A stretch of DNA of 64,000 nt from an uncultured Dorea sp. (GTDB taxonomy: Bacteria > Bacillota > Clostridia > Lachnospirales > Lachnospiraceae). Both the position numbers and the translations under genes were made by a program. Positions 9,067-17,364 of this stretch are shown one piece after another (positions within the stretch are counted from its first letter, which is position 1; each line of letters opens with the position of its first letter). The notes below the pieces were generated by a model. It had not been told where the DNA came from. It ran no database searches and worked only from the letters and a program-made list of their open reading frames with translations. The stretch spans positions 1 through 64,000 of the forward strand of contig CAJTQA010000006.1 in NCBI GenBank assembly GCA_910578455.1, written 5' to 3'.

Positions 9067-9095
9067 ATTTTAACATACCTTGCATGTTAGTTCAA
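9067..9095 (-). promoter_or_regulatory. Candidate promoter of the phosphoesterase gene
   Basis: On the minus strand TTGAAC and TAAAAT are separated by 17 nt. The arms AACAT/ATGTT form an inverted repeat inside the spacer, a possible operator. Confidence 0.5.
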
Positions 9096-9104
9096 GGATA
9101 GAGC

Positions 9105-9134
9105 TTTACACTGCGAGCGCTTGTCTGATATAAT
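9105..9134 (+). promoter_or_regulatory. Candidate promoter of the methyltransferase gene
   Basis: TTTACA (9105) and TATAAT (9129) are spaced 18 nt, about 40 nt ahead of the start codon. Confidence 0.55.
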
Positions 9135-9172
9135 GTAGCCATCAAACAGACGGATAAGGGGAGTAATTGTAC

Positions 9173-10033
9173 ATGTGGATTGCGGATAACTGGAAAGATT
9201 ATGAAATTATAGATTGCAGCGGCGGTGAAAAGCTGGAGCGGTGGGGAAGGTACATCCTGGTGCGTCCGGATCCGCAGGTGATCTGGGATACGCCCAGGAC
9301 GGACAAGGGATGGAAACATCGGAACGGACATTACCACCGGAGCAAAAAAGGCGGCGGGGAATGGGAGTTTTTCTCGCTTCCGGAGCAGTGGCAGATTCAC
9401 TACAGGGAGCTTACCTTCAATTTAAAGCCTTTCAGCTTTAAGCATACCGGGCTTTTCCCGGAGCAGGCGGCGAACTGGGATTGGTTCTCTGAAAAGATTA
9501 GAAATGCCGGCCGTCCGGTGAAAGTCCTGAACCTGTTTGCCTATACGGGCGGAGCGACGCTGGCAGCAGCAGCGGCGGGAGCGAATGTCACGCATGTGGA
9601 TGCGTCCAAGGGGATGGTGAACTGGGCGAAGGAGAACGCCGCGTCTTCCGGGCTTTCAGACAAGCCTGTGCGCTGGCTGGTGGATGACTGCGTGAAGTTT
9701 GTAGAGCGGGAGATCCGCAGGGGCAACCACTACGACGGGATTATCATGGATCCTCCGTCTTACGGCAGGGGTCCCAAGGGCGAGATATGGAAGATTGAAG
9801 ATTCCATCCACCCGTTTATCCGGCTCTGCACAGAGCTTTTGCCGGACAATCCTCTGTTTTTCCTTGTGAATTCTTATACGACAGGGCTTGCGCCTGCCGT
9901 TTTGACTTATATGCTTTCCGTGGAGCTGAAAAGATGGAAAGGACATGTGGATTCCCAGGAGATCGGGATTCCGGTCACCGGGTCGGGGCTTATATTGCCC
10001 TGCGGGGCGTCCGGGCGCTGGGAGGCTGAATAA
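9173..10033 (+). CDS. Class I SAM-dependent methyltransferase, RlmI-like
   Basis: The 286-residue protein has an SAM-binding core at about residues 115-220: NLFAYTGGATLA (motif I), THVDASKGMVNWA (motif II) and MDPPSYGRG (motif IV). This combination is characteristic of the RlmI/RlmK class of 23S rRNA methyltransferases and related proteins. No PUA domain is apparent, and the N-terminal 100 residues include a conserved WDTPRTDKGW stretch. ATG 9173 has AAGGGGAG at proper spacing; TTG 9167 is less likely. The RNA target is not certain. Confidence 0.85.
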   Translation: MWIADNWKDYEIIDCSGGEKLERWGRYILVRPDPQVIWDTPRTDKGWKHRNGHYHRSKKGGGEWEFFSLPEQWQIHYRELTFNLKPFSFKHTGLFPEQAANWDWFSEKIRNAGRPVKVLNLFAYTGGATLAAAAAGANVTHVDASKGMVNWAKENAASSGLSDKPVRWLVDDCVKFVEREIRRGNHYDGIIMDPPSYGRGPKGEIWKIEDSIHPFIRLCTELLPDNPLFFLVNSYTTGLAPAVLTYMLSVELKRWKGHVDSQEIGIPVTGSGLILPCGASGRWEAE

Positions 10034-10050
10034 GGGAAACGCAAGAAACC

Positions 10051-10080
10051 AAGAAGAATAGGCGGCTGCCTATTCTTCTT
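10051..10080. terminator. Bidirectional terminator-like hairpin
   Basis: 13-bp arms at 10051-10063 and 10068-10080 enclose a 4-nt loop. The stem is A-rich on one side and T-rich on the other, so it can serve the methyltransferase gene (+) and the HAD remnant (-). Confidence 0.7.
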
Positions 10081-10164
10081 TCCGGCCTCATCCCAGGAAC
10101 GCCGCACGATTCGTTCGGAATCCAGGAGGAGGCCGTCCATGTCAAATACAAGTGCCCTGATCAA
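10081..10164 (-). pseudogene. N-terminal stub of a HAD-family phosphatase gene
   Basis: A TTG-initiated frame overlapping the stop of the upstream small gene encodes about 28 residues starting with IRALVFDMDGLLLDSE, the motif I region of HAD hydrolases (beta-phosphoglucomutase-like group). The frame then runs into a terminator hairpin, and nothing homologous follows. HAD proteins of this group need about 215 residues, so this is a deletion remnant. The first 28 codons and the coupling to the upstream gene are still intact. Confidence 0.75.
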
Positions 10165-10322
10165 AATTCAATCCCCCGTCCGAGAGCGTCTTTCAGATAA
10201 GAAGAAACTTCTTCAAGCTTGCGTACAGCCGCCATCTTCTCTTCCCATTCTTCTCCTGTCATCTCCCTGGCTATGAGGCATTGCTGGATATGTTTTACTT
10301 CTTTGATTAATTCTTCTGTCAT
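10161..10322 (-). CDS. Small hypothetical protein, 53 residues
   Basis: The ATG at 10322 is preceded by AAGGGGG at good spacing. The product begins MTEELIKEVKHIQQC and is charged and probably helical. I do not recognise the family. It was translationally coupled to the now truncated HAD gene (TGA overlapping TTG), so it may have belonged to that enzyme's operon. Confidence 0.6.
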   Translation of the reverse strand: MTEELIKEVKHIQQCLIAREMTGEEWEEKMAAVRKLEEVSSYLKDALGRGIEF

Positions 10323-10486
10323 ATGAATTACCCCCTTTTCTGGAAATTGATCTGTTTAAAAACAGTATACCATGTTTCGAAAGATTGTGGAATGCATAAA
10401 AGAATATATCTGCCATAACTTATGCTGCTTTCAGTTTCATATATAGATAAAATCAATATATAAAGCCATATATTAAAATTCCCTAT

Positions 10487-10515
10487 TTGAATGAAGTTCC
10501 CGCTGAATATATAAT
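10487..10515 (+). promoter_or_regulatory. Candidate promoter of the PHP-domain gene
   Basis: TTGAAT (10487) and TATAAT (10510) are spaced exactly 17 nt, about 50 nt before the start codon. The rest of 10323-10564 is AT-rich with no visible gene. Confidence 0.65.
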
Positions 10516-10564
10516 AAAAGTGTAGTTTCTGTCGATAAGTCTGTGTCAAAGAAGGGAATTTTAA

Positions 10565-11185
10565 ATGTTTATAGATGTGCATATGCATGAGATGACGTAT
10601 TCAAAAGACAGCTTTTTGAAATTGGATGAGATAGTGAGGATTGCAAAGGAAAAAGGGCTTGGCGCAGTCTGTATTACAGACCATGACAGCATGGGCTTTA
10701 AGGAGCTTGCGGCAGAATATACGGAGAGGACAGGATTTCCTGTATTTGTGGGGATTGAGTTTTATTCCCTGGAAGGAGATATCGTTGCCTTTGGGATTGA
10801 AGAGTATCCAAAGGAGAGGATTCCGGCGCAGGATTTTATAGATATGGTGAAAGAGCAGGGAGGCGTGTGCTTTGCCGCCCATCCGTTCCGGAATAACCGG
10901 CGGGGGCTTGAGGAGCATCTTCTTAAGGTGCGGGGCCTTGACGGGCTTGAGGTGCTAAACGGAAGCACGTCGGAGGAGGCGTGCCGTAAAGCGGCCGAGT
11001 ACGCTGAGAGGCTGGGTCTTTTTACTCTGGGAGCAAGCGACTGCCATGTATCGGAAAAAGTGGGAGTGTGCGCCACATATTTTCCGGAAGAAATCCGGAC
11101 TATGGAGGATTTTCTTGCGGCGTTCCGCAAAGGAGGCATGAAACCGGCATATTTTGAGAACGGCGCGTATCAGGTGCTAGTGTAA
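10565..11185 (+). CDS. PHP-domain metal-dependent phosphoesterase
   Basis: The 206-residue protein shows the PHP metal motifs in order: DVHMHEM near residue 4, TDHDSMG near 38, a glutamate in GIEFYS near 65, AAHPFR near 103, and ASDCHV near 158. PHP proteins hydrolyse phosphate esters, for example histidinol phosphate or 3',5'-nucleotide phosphates. This short stand-alone form has no defined substrate. It carries its own promoter, and a weak stem-loop follows at 11185-11204. Confidence 0.85.
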   Translation: MFIDVHMHEMTYSKDSFLKLDEIVRIAKEKGLGAVCITDHDSMGFKELAAEYTERTGFPVFVGIEFYSLEGDIVAFGIEEYPKERIPAQDFIDMVKEQGGVCFAAHPFRNNRRGLEEHLLKVRGLDGLEVLNGSTSEEACRKAAEYAERLGLFTLGASDCHVSEKVGVCATYFPEEIRTMEDFLAAFRKGGMKPAYFENGAYQVLV

Positions 11186-11227
11186 CGGTTTATTGAAAAA
11201 CCGTAGCTATAAATTTTTAAATATCCA

Positions 11228-11256
11228 TTTACCTTTTGTACATTCGGTGATAAAAT
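11228..11256 (+). promoter_or_regulatory. Candidate promoter of the selenium gene block
   Basis: TTTACC and TAAAAT are separated by 17 nt, 44 nt upstream of the yedF-like gene. The -35 match is modest. Confidence 0.42.
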
Positions 11257-11299
11257 ATTTTTGTATGTGCCAGGGAATGGGTGGAAAGGTGGTAACATT

Positions 11300-11899
11300 A
11301 TGATTACAGTCAATGCAATGGGAGACAATTGCCCGATCCCGGTCATCAAGACTAAAAAGGCAATGCAGGCGCTTACCGGTCCGGAGACCATCGAAGTGCT
11401 GGTGGACAATGAGATTGCCGTCCAGAATGTAACGAAGATGGCATCAGCCTCGGGCGGACAGGTATCCTCCGAGAAGATTGCGGACGGAGAGTTTAAGATT
11501 ACGGTGCAGATGGAAGGCGCCGTAGTTTCAGGAGAAGAAGCGGGATGTATGCCGGACGCGAGAGGCAATACGGTGGTAGTCGTGTCCTCAGACCGCATGG
11601 GAGAGGGAAATGACGAGCTTGGGAAAGTGCTGATGAAAGGTTTCATCTTTGCGGTTACGCAGCTTGACACATTGCCGAAGACCATGCTTTTCTACAACGG
11701 CGGAGCGACGCTGACAGCGGAAGGATCCGACTCGTTAGAAGACCTTAAATCTCTTGAGGCACAGGGCGTAGAGGTCATGACATGCGGGACATGCCTTGAT
11801 TATTACGGGCTTAAAGAGAAGCTCCAGGTAGGAACCGTGACGAACATGTACAGCATCGTGGAGACTATGGCGAATGCAGGAAGGATTATAAAGCCATAA
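11300..11899 (+). CDS. yedF: Selenium-metabolism YedF-like protein (TusA domain + DsrE-like domain)
   Basis: The 199-residue protein starts with a TusA/SirA-type domain (residues 1-75) bearing the signature NCPIPVIKTKKAM, whose cysteine carries sulfur or selenium in relatives. The second half (about 95-199) is DsrE-like, with the short motif CGTCLDYYG, a likely second reactive site. This two-domain form is commonly found beside selD in Sec-using Firmicutes and is thought to take part in selenium delivery. The biochemical role is not proven. ATG 11300 follows GGAAAGGTGG. Confidence 0.85.
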   Translation: MITVNAMGDNCPIPVIKTKKAMQALTGPETIEVLVDNEIAVQNVTKMASASGGQVSSEKIADGEFKITVQMEGAVVSGEEAGCMPDARGNTVVVVSSDRMGEGNDELGKVLMKGFIFAVTQLDTLPKTMLFYNGGATLTAEGSDSLEDLKSLEAQGVEVMTCGTCLDYYGLKEKLQVGTVTNMYSIVETMANAGRIIKP

Positions 11900-11924
11900 A
11901 TTAAAACCGTATATATTTTCAAAA

Positions 11925-11964
11925 AAGAGCCATACTTCAAAAGCAGAGGCATGGCTCTTATTTT
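11925..11964 (+). terminator. Stem-loop between yedF-like gene and selD
   Basis: Arms AAGAGCCAT (11925) and ATGGCTCTT (11951) pair perfectly and are followed by ATTTTC. It may be a partial terminator that lowers selD expression relative to yedF. The T-run is short. Confidence 0.55.
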
Positions 11965-12042
11965 CAAACAAGAAAAACTTATCATGGGAAATATGCGCGG
12001 GGCGCATTTTCTAAATAAAGAACACAGGAGGATTGTTGGCAT

Positions 12043-13083
12043 ATGAAATCAGATGTCAGATTAACAAGTTTAAGCAAGACCGCAGGCTGAGCGGCTAAGA
12101 TTGGTCCGGAGACCCTTGCTCAGGTTCTGAGCAAGCTGCCAAAATTCCAGGATGATAATCTGCTCGTCGGCATTGAGACGTCCGATGACGCAGCCATATA
12201 TAAAGTGACAGATGAAATCGCTATGATCCAGACGGTTGATTTCTTCACGCCGATTGTCGACGATCCTTATATGTTCGGACAGATAGCGGCTGCCAACTCC
12301 TTGAGCGACGTGTGGGCTATGGGGGGCGAGCCGGCGGTTGCGCTGAATATCGTCGGATTTCCGAATTGTCTGGATCCGGCTATCTTGGGCGACATCCTAG
12401 CGGGTGGAGCGGCGAAGGTGAAAGAAGCAGGGGCGGTACTGGTAGGCGGGCATTCCGTGCAGGATGATGAGCCGAAATACGGGCTGTGCGTGTCCGGTTT
12501 TGTACACCCTGATAAGATATTTAAAAATTATGGCTGCAGGGCGGGAGATGTTCTCGTCCTGACAAAGCAGATTGGCAGCGGGATTGTCAACACCGCCATT
12601 AAGGCGCAGATGGCGTCGCCCTCTGCAATCAGGGAGGCGCAGACAGTCATGGCGTCTCTCAACAAACTTGGAAAACAGGTAGTGGAAAAGTATGATGTGT
12701 CTGCATGTACGGACATTACCGGGTTTGGACTCTTAGGACACTGTGTGGAGATGGCTTCTGCCAGTGAAGTGACATTCGAATTAAACGTAAGAGATATCGC
12801 ATATTTTGGGGATGCTGTTGACTATGCGAAGATGGGGCTTGTTCCCGCAGGAGCATACAAGAACAGGGGATATTCCCTAAATCAGGTGGATGCGGGGGCG
12901 GTGGAGGAGCATTACATGGATCTGCTCTATGACCCGCAGACTTCAGGAGGGCTTTTGATCAGCGTCTCACCGGAACATCTTAACGATATGATGGCTGATT
13001 TTGACAGGGCGGGCATGGATACGAAAGTGTCTGTCATTGGAAAAGTAGCGTCAAAAGGCGATAAGCTGATACGATTGTCATAA
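12043..13083 (+). CDS. selD: Selenide, water dikinase SelD, a selenoprotein (Sec16, in-frame TGA)
   Basis: SelD makes selenophosphate from selenide and ATP. The frame from ATG 12043 passes through TGA at 12088-12090, giving KTAG-Sec-AAKIGPE. This is the conserved catalytic loop in which Sec16 and Lys19 correspond to the Cys and Lys of other SelDs. Read through, the protein is 346 residues, the normal length; without it, only a fragment starting late would result. Further motifs are TSDDAAIY, ADSLSDVW-like NSLSDVWAMGG and GGHSVQDDEPKYG. Because SelD itself needs Sec, its synthesis depends on the pathway it feeds. It is followed by selA after 23 nt. Confidence 0.95.
12115..12135 (+). promoter_or_regulatory. 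Candidate SECIS hairpin in selD
   Basis: CTTGCTCAG (12115-12123) and CTGAGCAAG (12127-12135) are perfect complements around a 3-nt loop, beginning 24 nt after the Sec codon. Bacterial SECIS elements lie within the coding region just after UGA, so position and strength fit. Confidence 0.6.
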
Positions 13084-13106
13084 ATAATACGAAGAGGAAG
13101 AATGTT

Positions 13107-14513
13107 ATGAATAAAAATCTTTTATACAGAAGCATCCCGAAGGTGGACGTGCTGCTGGAGGACAGCGCCATACAGGAACTGACAGGCCGTTACGGGAAGG
13201 AGACGGTGATGGAGTCTGTCCATATAGAGACGGACAGGCTTAGGGCGTATATCGCCAAATCAGAGAACGAGGAAGAGGCAAGAAAAGAGATAAGCCTTCT
13301 TGTTTCACGTGTGGAGAAAACGGTGACAGACATGCACACGCCCAATATGCGGATGGTCGTAAACGGCACCGGTACGATTCTTCACACAAATCTCGGGCGG
13401 GCGCCGATAAGCGAGGAGCATATGAAAAAGGTTATCTCGCTGGTCAGCGGGTATTCAAATCTGGAGTACAATCTGGACGCAGGAAAAAGAGGGGAGCGCT
13501 ACTCCCATTTTGAAAAGCTCCTGTGCAGGCTTACAGGGGCGGAGGCAGCGATGGCGGTCAACAACAACGCATCGTCGGTGCTGCTTATCCTGAGCTCTCT
13601 GGCTAAGGGAGGGGAAGTGATCGTATCCCGGGGAGAGCTTATAGAGATTGGCGGGAAGTTCCGCATCCCGGATGTGATGGAACAGAGCGGAGCCTCGTTA
13701 GTGGAGGTAGGAACAACGAACAAGACACATTATGACGATTATGAAGATGCTGTGACAGAGGAGACAAAAGCGCTCCTTAAGGTACATACGAGCAATTACC
13801 GCATTGTAGGGTTTACGGATTCCGTAGGGATAGACGAGCTGATACCCCTTGCGCGCGAGAAAGACATCCCGGTGATAGAGGATTTGGGCAGCGGCGTTCT
13901 TATAGACCTTGCAAAATATGGGCTGGCCCATGAGCCTACAGTGCAGGAATCAATCGCTAAGGGAGCGGATGTTGTATGTTTCAGCGGGGATAAGCTCTTA
14001 GGGGGACCTCAGGCAGGAATCATAATCGGAAAGAAGAAGTATATTGACAAGATGAAGAAGAATCAGCTTACACGGGCGCTTAGGATTGACAAGTTTACGG
14101 CGGCAACGCTTGAGCTGGTGCTTCAGGAGTATTTATCAGAAGAAAAAGCGGTTCAGAACATTCCGGTGCTGCGGATGCTTTCAGAATCGCAGGAGAGTGT
14201 CGCAGGGCGGGCGCATAGGCTCTGCGGGATATTAAAAGAAAGAAAGCTTCCGGTGAAAACAGAGGTGAAGCCGTGCGAGTCACAGATAGGGGGAGGTTCG
14301 CTTCCGCTTGAGCGCATTCCCAGCACGGCAGTAACAATCCGGCCGGAAGAGATCAGCGTGAATGAATTAGAAGAGCGTATGCGCCGCTTGCCGGTTCCAA
14401 TCATCCCAAGGACGGTAAATGATGAAATCCTCCTTGACATGCGTACCGTATCGGAACAGGAGATAAATGTGATCGCAGGGCAGCTTGCGGTTTCCGGCAT
14501 ATTAGTAAAATAA
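13107..14513 (+). CDS. selA: L-seryl-tRNA(Sec) selenium transferase SelA
   Basis: SelA is a PLP enzyme that converts Ser-tRNA(Sec) to Sec-tRNA(Sec) with selenophosphate. The 468-residue length is standard for the decameric bacterial enzyme. The PLP lysine is K296 within CFSGDKLLGGPQAG. Other conserved pieces are NLGRAPIS, NNNASSVLL and GELIEIGGKFRIPD. The gene sits between selD and selB with short gaps and an RBS GAGGAAGA. Confidence 0.97.
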   Translation: MNKNLLYRSIPKVDVLLEDSAIQELTGRYGKETVMESVHIETDRLRAYIAKSENEEEARKEISLLVSRVEKTVTDMHTPNMRMVVNGTGTILHTNLGRAPISEEHMKKVISLVSGYSNLEYNLDAGKRGERYSHFEKLLCRLTGAEAAMAVNNNASSVLLILSSLAKGGEVIVSRGELIEIGGKFRIPDVMEQSGASLVEVGTTNKTHYDDYEDAVTEETKALLKVHTSNYRIVGFTDSVGIDELIPLAREKDIPVIEDLGSGVLIDLAKYGLAHEPTVQESIAKGADVVCFSGDKLLGGPQAGIIIGKKKYIDKMKKNQLTRALRIDKFTAATLELVLQEYLSEEKAVQNIPVLRMLSESQESVAGRAHRLCGILKERKLPVKTEVKPCESQIGGGSLPLERIPSTAVTIRPEEISVNELEERMRRLPVPIIPRTVNDEILLDMRTVSEQEINVIAGQLAVSGILVK

Positions 14514-14533
14514 ATCCAGAGGACGAAAGAAAT

Positions 14534-16450
14534 ATGAAAAATATAATTATAGGGACCGCCGGGCATATCGACCACGGCAAGACAACGCTTATAAAAGCTT
14601 TGACGGGCAGGAATACAGACCGCTGGGAGGAGGAGCAGAGGCGGGGTATCACAATAGACCTTGGATTTACCTTCTTTGACCTGCCGGGGGGAGACCGGGC
14701 GGGCATCATCGACGTTCCCGGGCATGAGCGCTTTATCAACAACATGGTTGCCGGCGTGGTGGGGATGGATCTTGTATTGCTTGTCATTGCGGCGGATGAG
14801 GGCATTATGCCCCAGACGAGGGAGCACATGGATATCCTTGGGCTGCTTGGAATTGAAAAGAGCATTATCGTCCTCAATAAATGCGACCTTGTAGACGAGG
14901 AGTGGCTGGAGCTTGTGGAGGAAGAAGTAAGAGAAGAGCTCGCCGGAACATTTTTAGAGGAATCTCCAGTAGTAAAGGTGTCTGCGGCAAGCGGACAGGG
15001 CCTTGACGGCCTTGTGGAGCTGATTGAGCGCATGACCTGCGACGAACTGGCGCAAAAGGACGTTCATACGATTCCGAGGCTCCCGGTTGACAGGGCTTTC
15101 TCCCTGTCCGGGTTCGGAACGGTCATCACGGGAACTCTTGTCTCTGGCACGATACGAAGGGAAGATGTCCTTGAAATATACCCGATAGGGAAAGAGAGCA
15201 AGATCCGCAGTATCCAGGTGCATGGGGAAGACAGGAAAGAGTGCTATGCGGGACAGAGGGTCGCGATCAACCTTTCTAACATAAAGAAACGTGAGATTGA
15301 GAGAGGGTGCGTGCTTGCTCCGGCGGGCAGCATGAAGACCACGGATCTTTTAGACGTGAAACTGGAAATTCTTGAAAATTCTATGCGGATTCTCGCCAAT
15401 CATTCGAGGCTTCATTTCTTTACGGGAACCAGCGAGGTGCTGTGCCGGGCAGTTCTTTTGGACAAGGAGGAAATCGGGCCGGGCGAGAGCGGATTTGTGC
15501 AGCTCAGGCTGGAAGAGCCTGTGGCGGTGCGCCGGGGAGATAAATTTGTAGTAAGGTTTTACTCTCCCATGGAAACCATCGGCGGCGGCGTGATCTTAGA
15601 GCCGAATCCCGGGATAAAGAAACGGTTCCGGGAAAATGTAATAGAGGAGCTTAAGAGAAAGGAATCAGGCTCCGTAGGGGATGTTCTGGAGCTTCATGTA
15701 AGGGAGCATAGAGCAGCCATGATTACGGTTGCGGAACTTGCCAGGCTCACGGCGCTTTCTGCCGAAGAGGTAAAGGCAGAGGTAGAGGAGCTGGAAAGCA
15801 AGGGAAAAGTGCATATTTTTGCCATGCGTAAGGATATATTCGTCTGGCATGCGGATGCGATGCGGGAAGCGAAAAAGGTGATATCGGACGCTCTTTCGGC
15901 ATATGAAAAGAGATACCCATACCGCTACGGCATGAAAAAAGCCGAAGTGCAGGCGACGCATTTTTCGAAGATGAAACCAAATGTCTTTGACCGGGTGGTT
16001 GAAGGCATGGTTGAAAGCGGATGGCTTAAGCGGGTGGATGAGTTTTTGTGTACGCCGGATTACAGCGTGCTGAAAGATGAGACGTACAGAAAAGCGGCGG
16101 GAATCTTCCTGAGAGCATTCGAGGAGGCGCGCTTTGACTTTGCAAGGTATTCAGAGCTTGATTTTAAAGGGATTCCAAGGGAGACGACCGACGATGTTTT
16201 AAATATTCTGATCCAGGAGCGGGAGGTCGTAAAGGTTACAGAGGACATGTTTACGTTAAACCGTTATATGGAGGAGGCAAAAGAGGCGATACAGAAGAAA
16301 CTTTCAGAAGATCCAGTCATAACAATCGCGCAGGTGAGGGATTTGTTTTCTACGAGCCGCAAAAGCGCAAAGCCGATTTTGGAATACATGGACGGCATTA
16401 AAGTGACGAAAAAGACAGGCGGAGAAAGTGAAAGGGTAGCATATTCATGA
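14534..16450 (+). CDS. selB: Selenocysteine-specific elongation factor SelB
   Basis: SelB brings Sec-tRNA to the ribosome at UGA codons marked by a SECIS. The N-terminal GTPase shows G1 GHIDHGKTTL (residues 10-19), G3 DVPGHERFINNM and G4 NKCDL. EF-Tu-like domains II and III follow, then C-terminal winged-helix repeats (about 380-638) that bind the SECIS hairpin. The 638-residue size is normal. The start follows AGAGGACGAAAG, 20 nt after selA. Confidence 0.97.
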   Translation: MKNIIIGTAGHIDHGKTTLIKALTGRNTDRWEEEQRRGITIDLGFTFFDLPGGDRAGIIDVPGHERFINNMVAGVVGMDLVLLVIAADEGIMPQTREHMDILGLLGIEKSIIVLNKCDLVDEEWLELVEEEVREELAGTFLEESPVVKVSAASGQGLDGLVELIERMTCDELAQKDVHTIPRLPVDRAFSLSGFGTVITGTLVSGTIRREDVLEIYPIGKESKIRSIQVHGEDRKECYAGQRVAINLSNIKKREIERGCVLAPAGSMKTTDLLDVKLEILENSMRILANHSRLHFFTGTSEVLCRAVLLDKEEIGPGESGFVQLRLEEPVAVRRGDKFVVRFYSPMETIGGGVILEPNPGIKKRFRENVIEELKRKESGSVGDVLELHVREHRAAMITVAELARLTALSAEEVKAEVEELESKGKVHIFAMRKDIFVWHADAMREAKKVISDALSAYEKRYPYRYGMKKAEVQATHFSKMKPNVFDRVVEGMVESGWLKRVDEFLCTPDYSVLKDETYRKAAGIFLRAFEEARFDFARYSELDFKGIPRETTDDVLNILIQEREVVKVTEDMFTLNRYMEEAKEAIQKKLSEDPVITIAQVRDLFSTSRKSAKPILEYMDGIKVTKKTGGESERVAYS

Positions 16451-17361
16451 ATCTAAAACAGTTAGAAGCTTTTGTCCAGGTGGCGGAGGGCGGCAGCTTT
16501 TCGAAGGCGGCGAGGGAACTGTACCTGACCCAGCCGACGATAAGCGCCCACATCTCAGCGCTTGAAAGAGAGCTGAATGTACGGCTTTTTATCAGAAATA
16601 CGAAGGAAGTCGGCCTTTCTGAGGACGGACGGGAATTGTATAAATACGCGAGGAAAATCATTGACCTGGAATATCAGATACAGGAACATTTTCATGTCAA
16701 TGAAGATGCGGGGAAGCGCAGTGTTACGATTGCGGCATCTACGATACCGGCGCAGTATCTTTTGCCGGATGTGCTGATACTTTTTAAAGAGAGGTATCCG
16801 CAGGAGCGGTTTAAGATCATTGAAACAGACAGCACGGAGGTGGTGACACACATTATTGAGGGCGTGGCGGACATAGGCTTTACCGGAACCGTGCTGGAAA
16901 AGAAATACTGCAGATATATTCCGTTTTACAAGGATAAGCTGGTAATCATCACACCTAATACGCCGGAATACCAGGCGCTGAAAGAGAGGGAAGGCCAAGG
17001 GATTGCATGGCTGAAAAAAGAGAGCATCATCCTGCGGGAGGAGGGCTCCGGAACACGCAAGGAGGCCGAAAAGCAGCTGAAGAAAGCCGGAATATCCATG
17101 GGAGAGCTTAATATAATCGCGAGCATTGACAATCAGGAGACAATTAAGCGTTCCGTGCGGCAGGGGATGGGGATATCGATTCTGTCCCAGCTTGCGGCGG
17201 CGGAAGAGGTGGAGACAGGGCACATGCTTGCCTTTTCCATCCCGGAGGCAGATGAGGGCCGTGACATCAACCTTGTCTACAATAAAAACGGGCATATTGG
17301 AAAGACGATCGAGAGGTTTGTCCGCATTGTAGAGGAAGTATACGGAATCAGGGAGGAATAG
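16447..17361 (+). CDS. LysR-family regulator associated with selenium metabolism
   Basis: A 304-residue LysR regulator. Residues 1-60 form the winged helix-turn-helix (FVQVAEGGSFSKAARELYLTQPTIS), and the rest is the effector-binding domain with TIPAQYLLPDVL and GVADIGFTGT. It overlaps selB by 4 nt. A LysR gene at this place in sel clusters is a recognised recurring arrangement in Firmicutes. It may sense selenium or a sulfur/selenium metabolite, but the ligand is unknown. Confidence 0.88.
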   Translation: MNLKQLEAFVQVAEGGSFSKAARELYLTQPTISAHISALERELNVRLFIRNTKEVGLSEDGRELYKYARKIIDLEYQIQEHFHVNEDAGKRSVTIAASTIPAQYLLPDVLILFKERYPQERFKIIETDSTEVVTHIIEGVADIGFTGTVLEKKYCRYIPFYKDKLVIITPNTPEYQALKEREGQGIAWLKKESIILREEGSGTRKEAEKQLKKAGISMGELNIIASIDNQETIKRSVRQGMGISILSQLAAAEEVETGHMLAFSIPEADEGRDINLVYNKNGHIGKTIERFVRIVEEVYGIREE

Positions 17362-17364
17362 CAT

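Noticed and set aside
13698..14827. Minus-strand frames opposite selA and selB
   Set aside because: Antisense shadows; composition is unlike a protein and both plus-strand genes are clear-cut.
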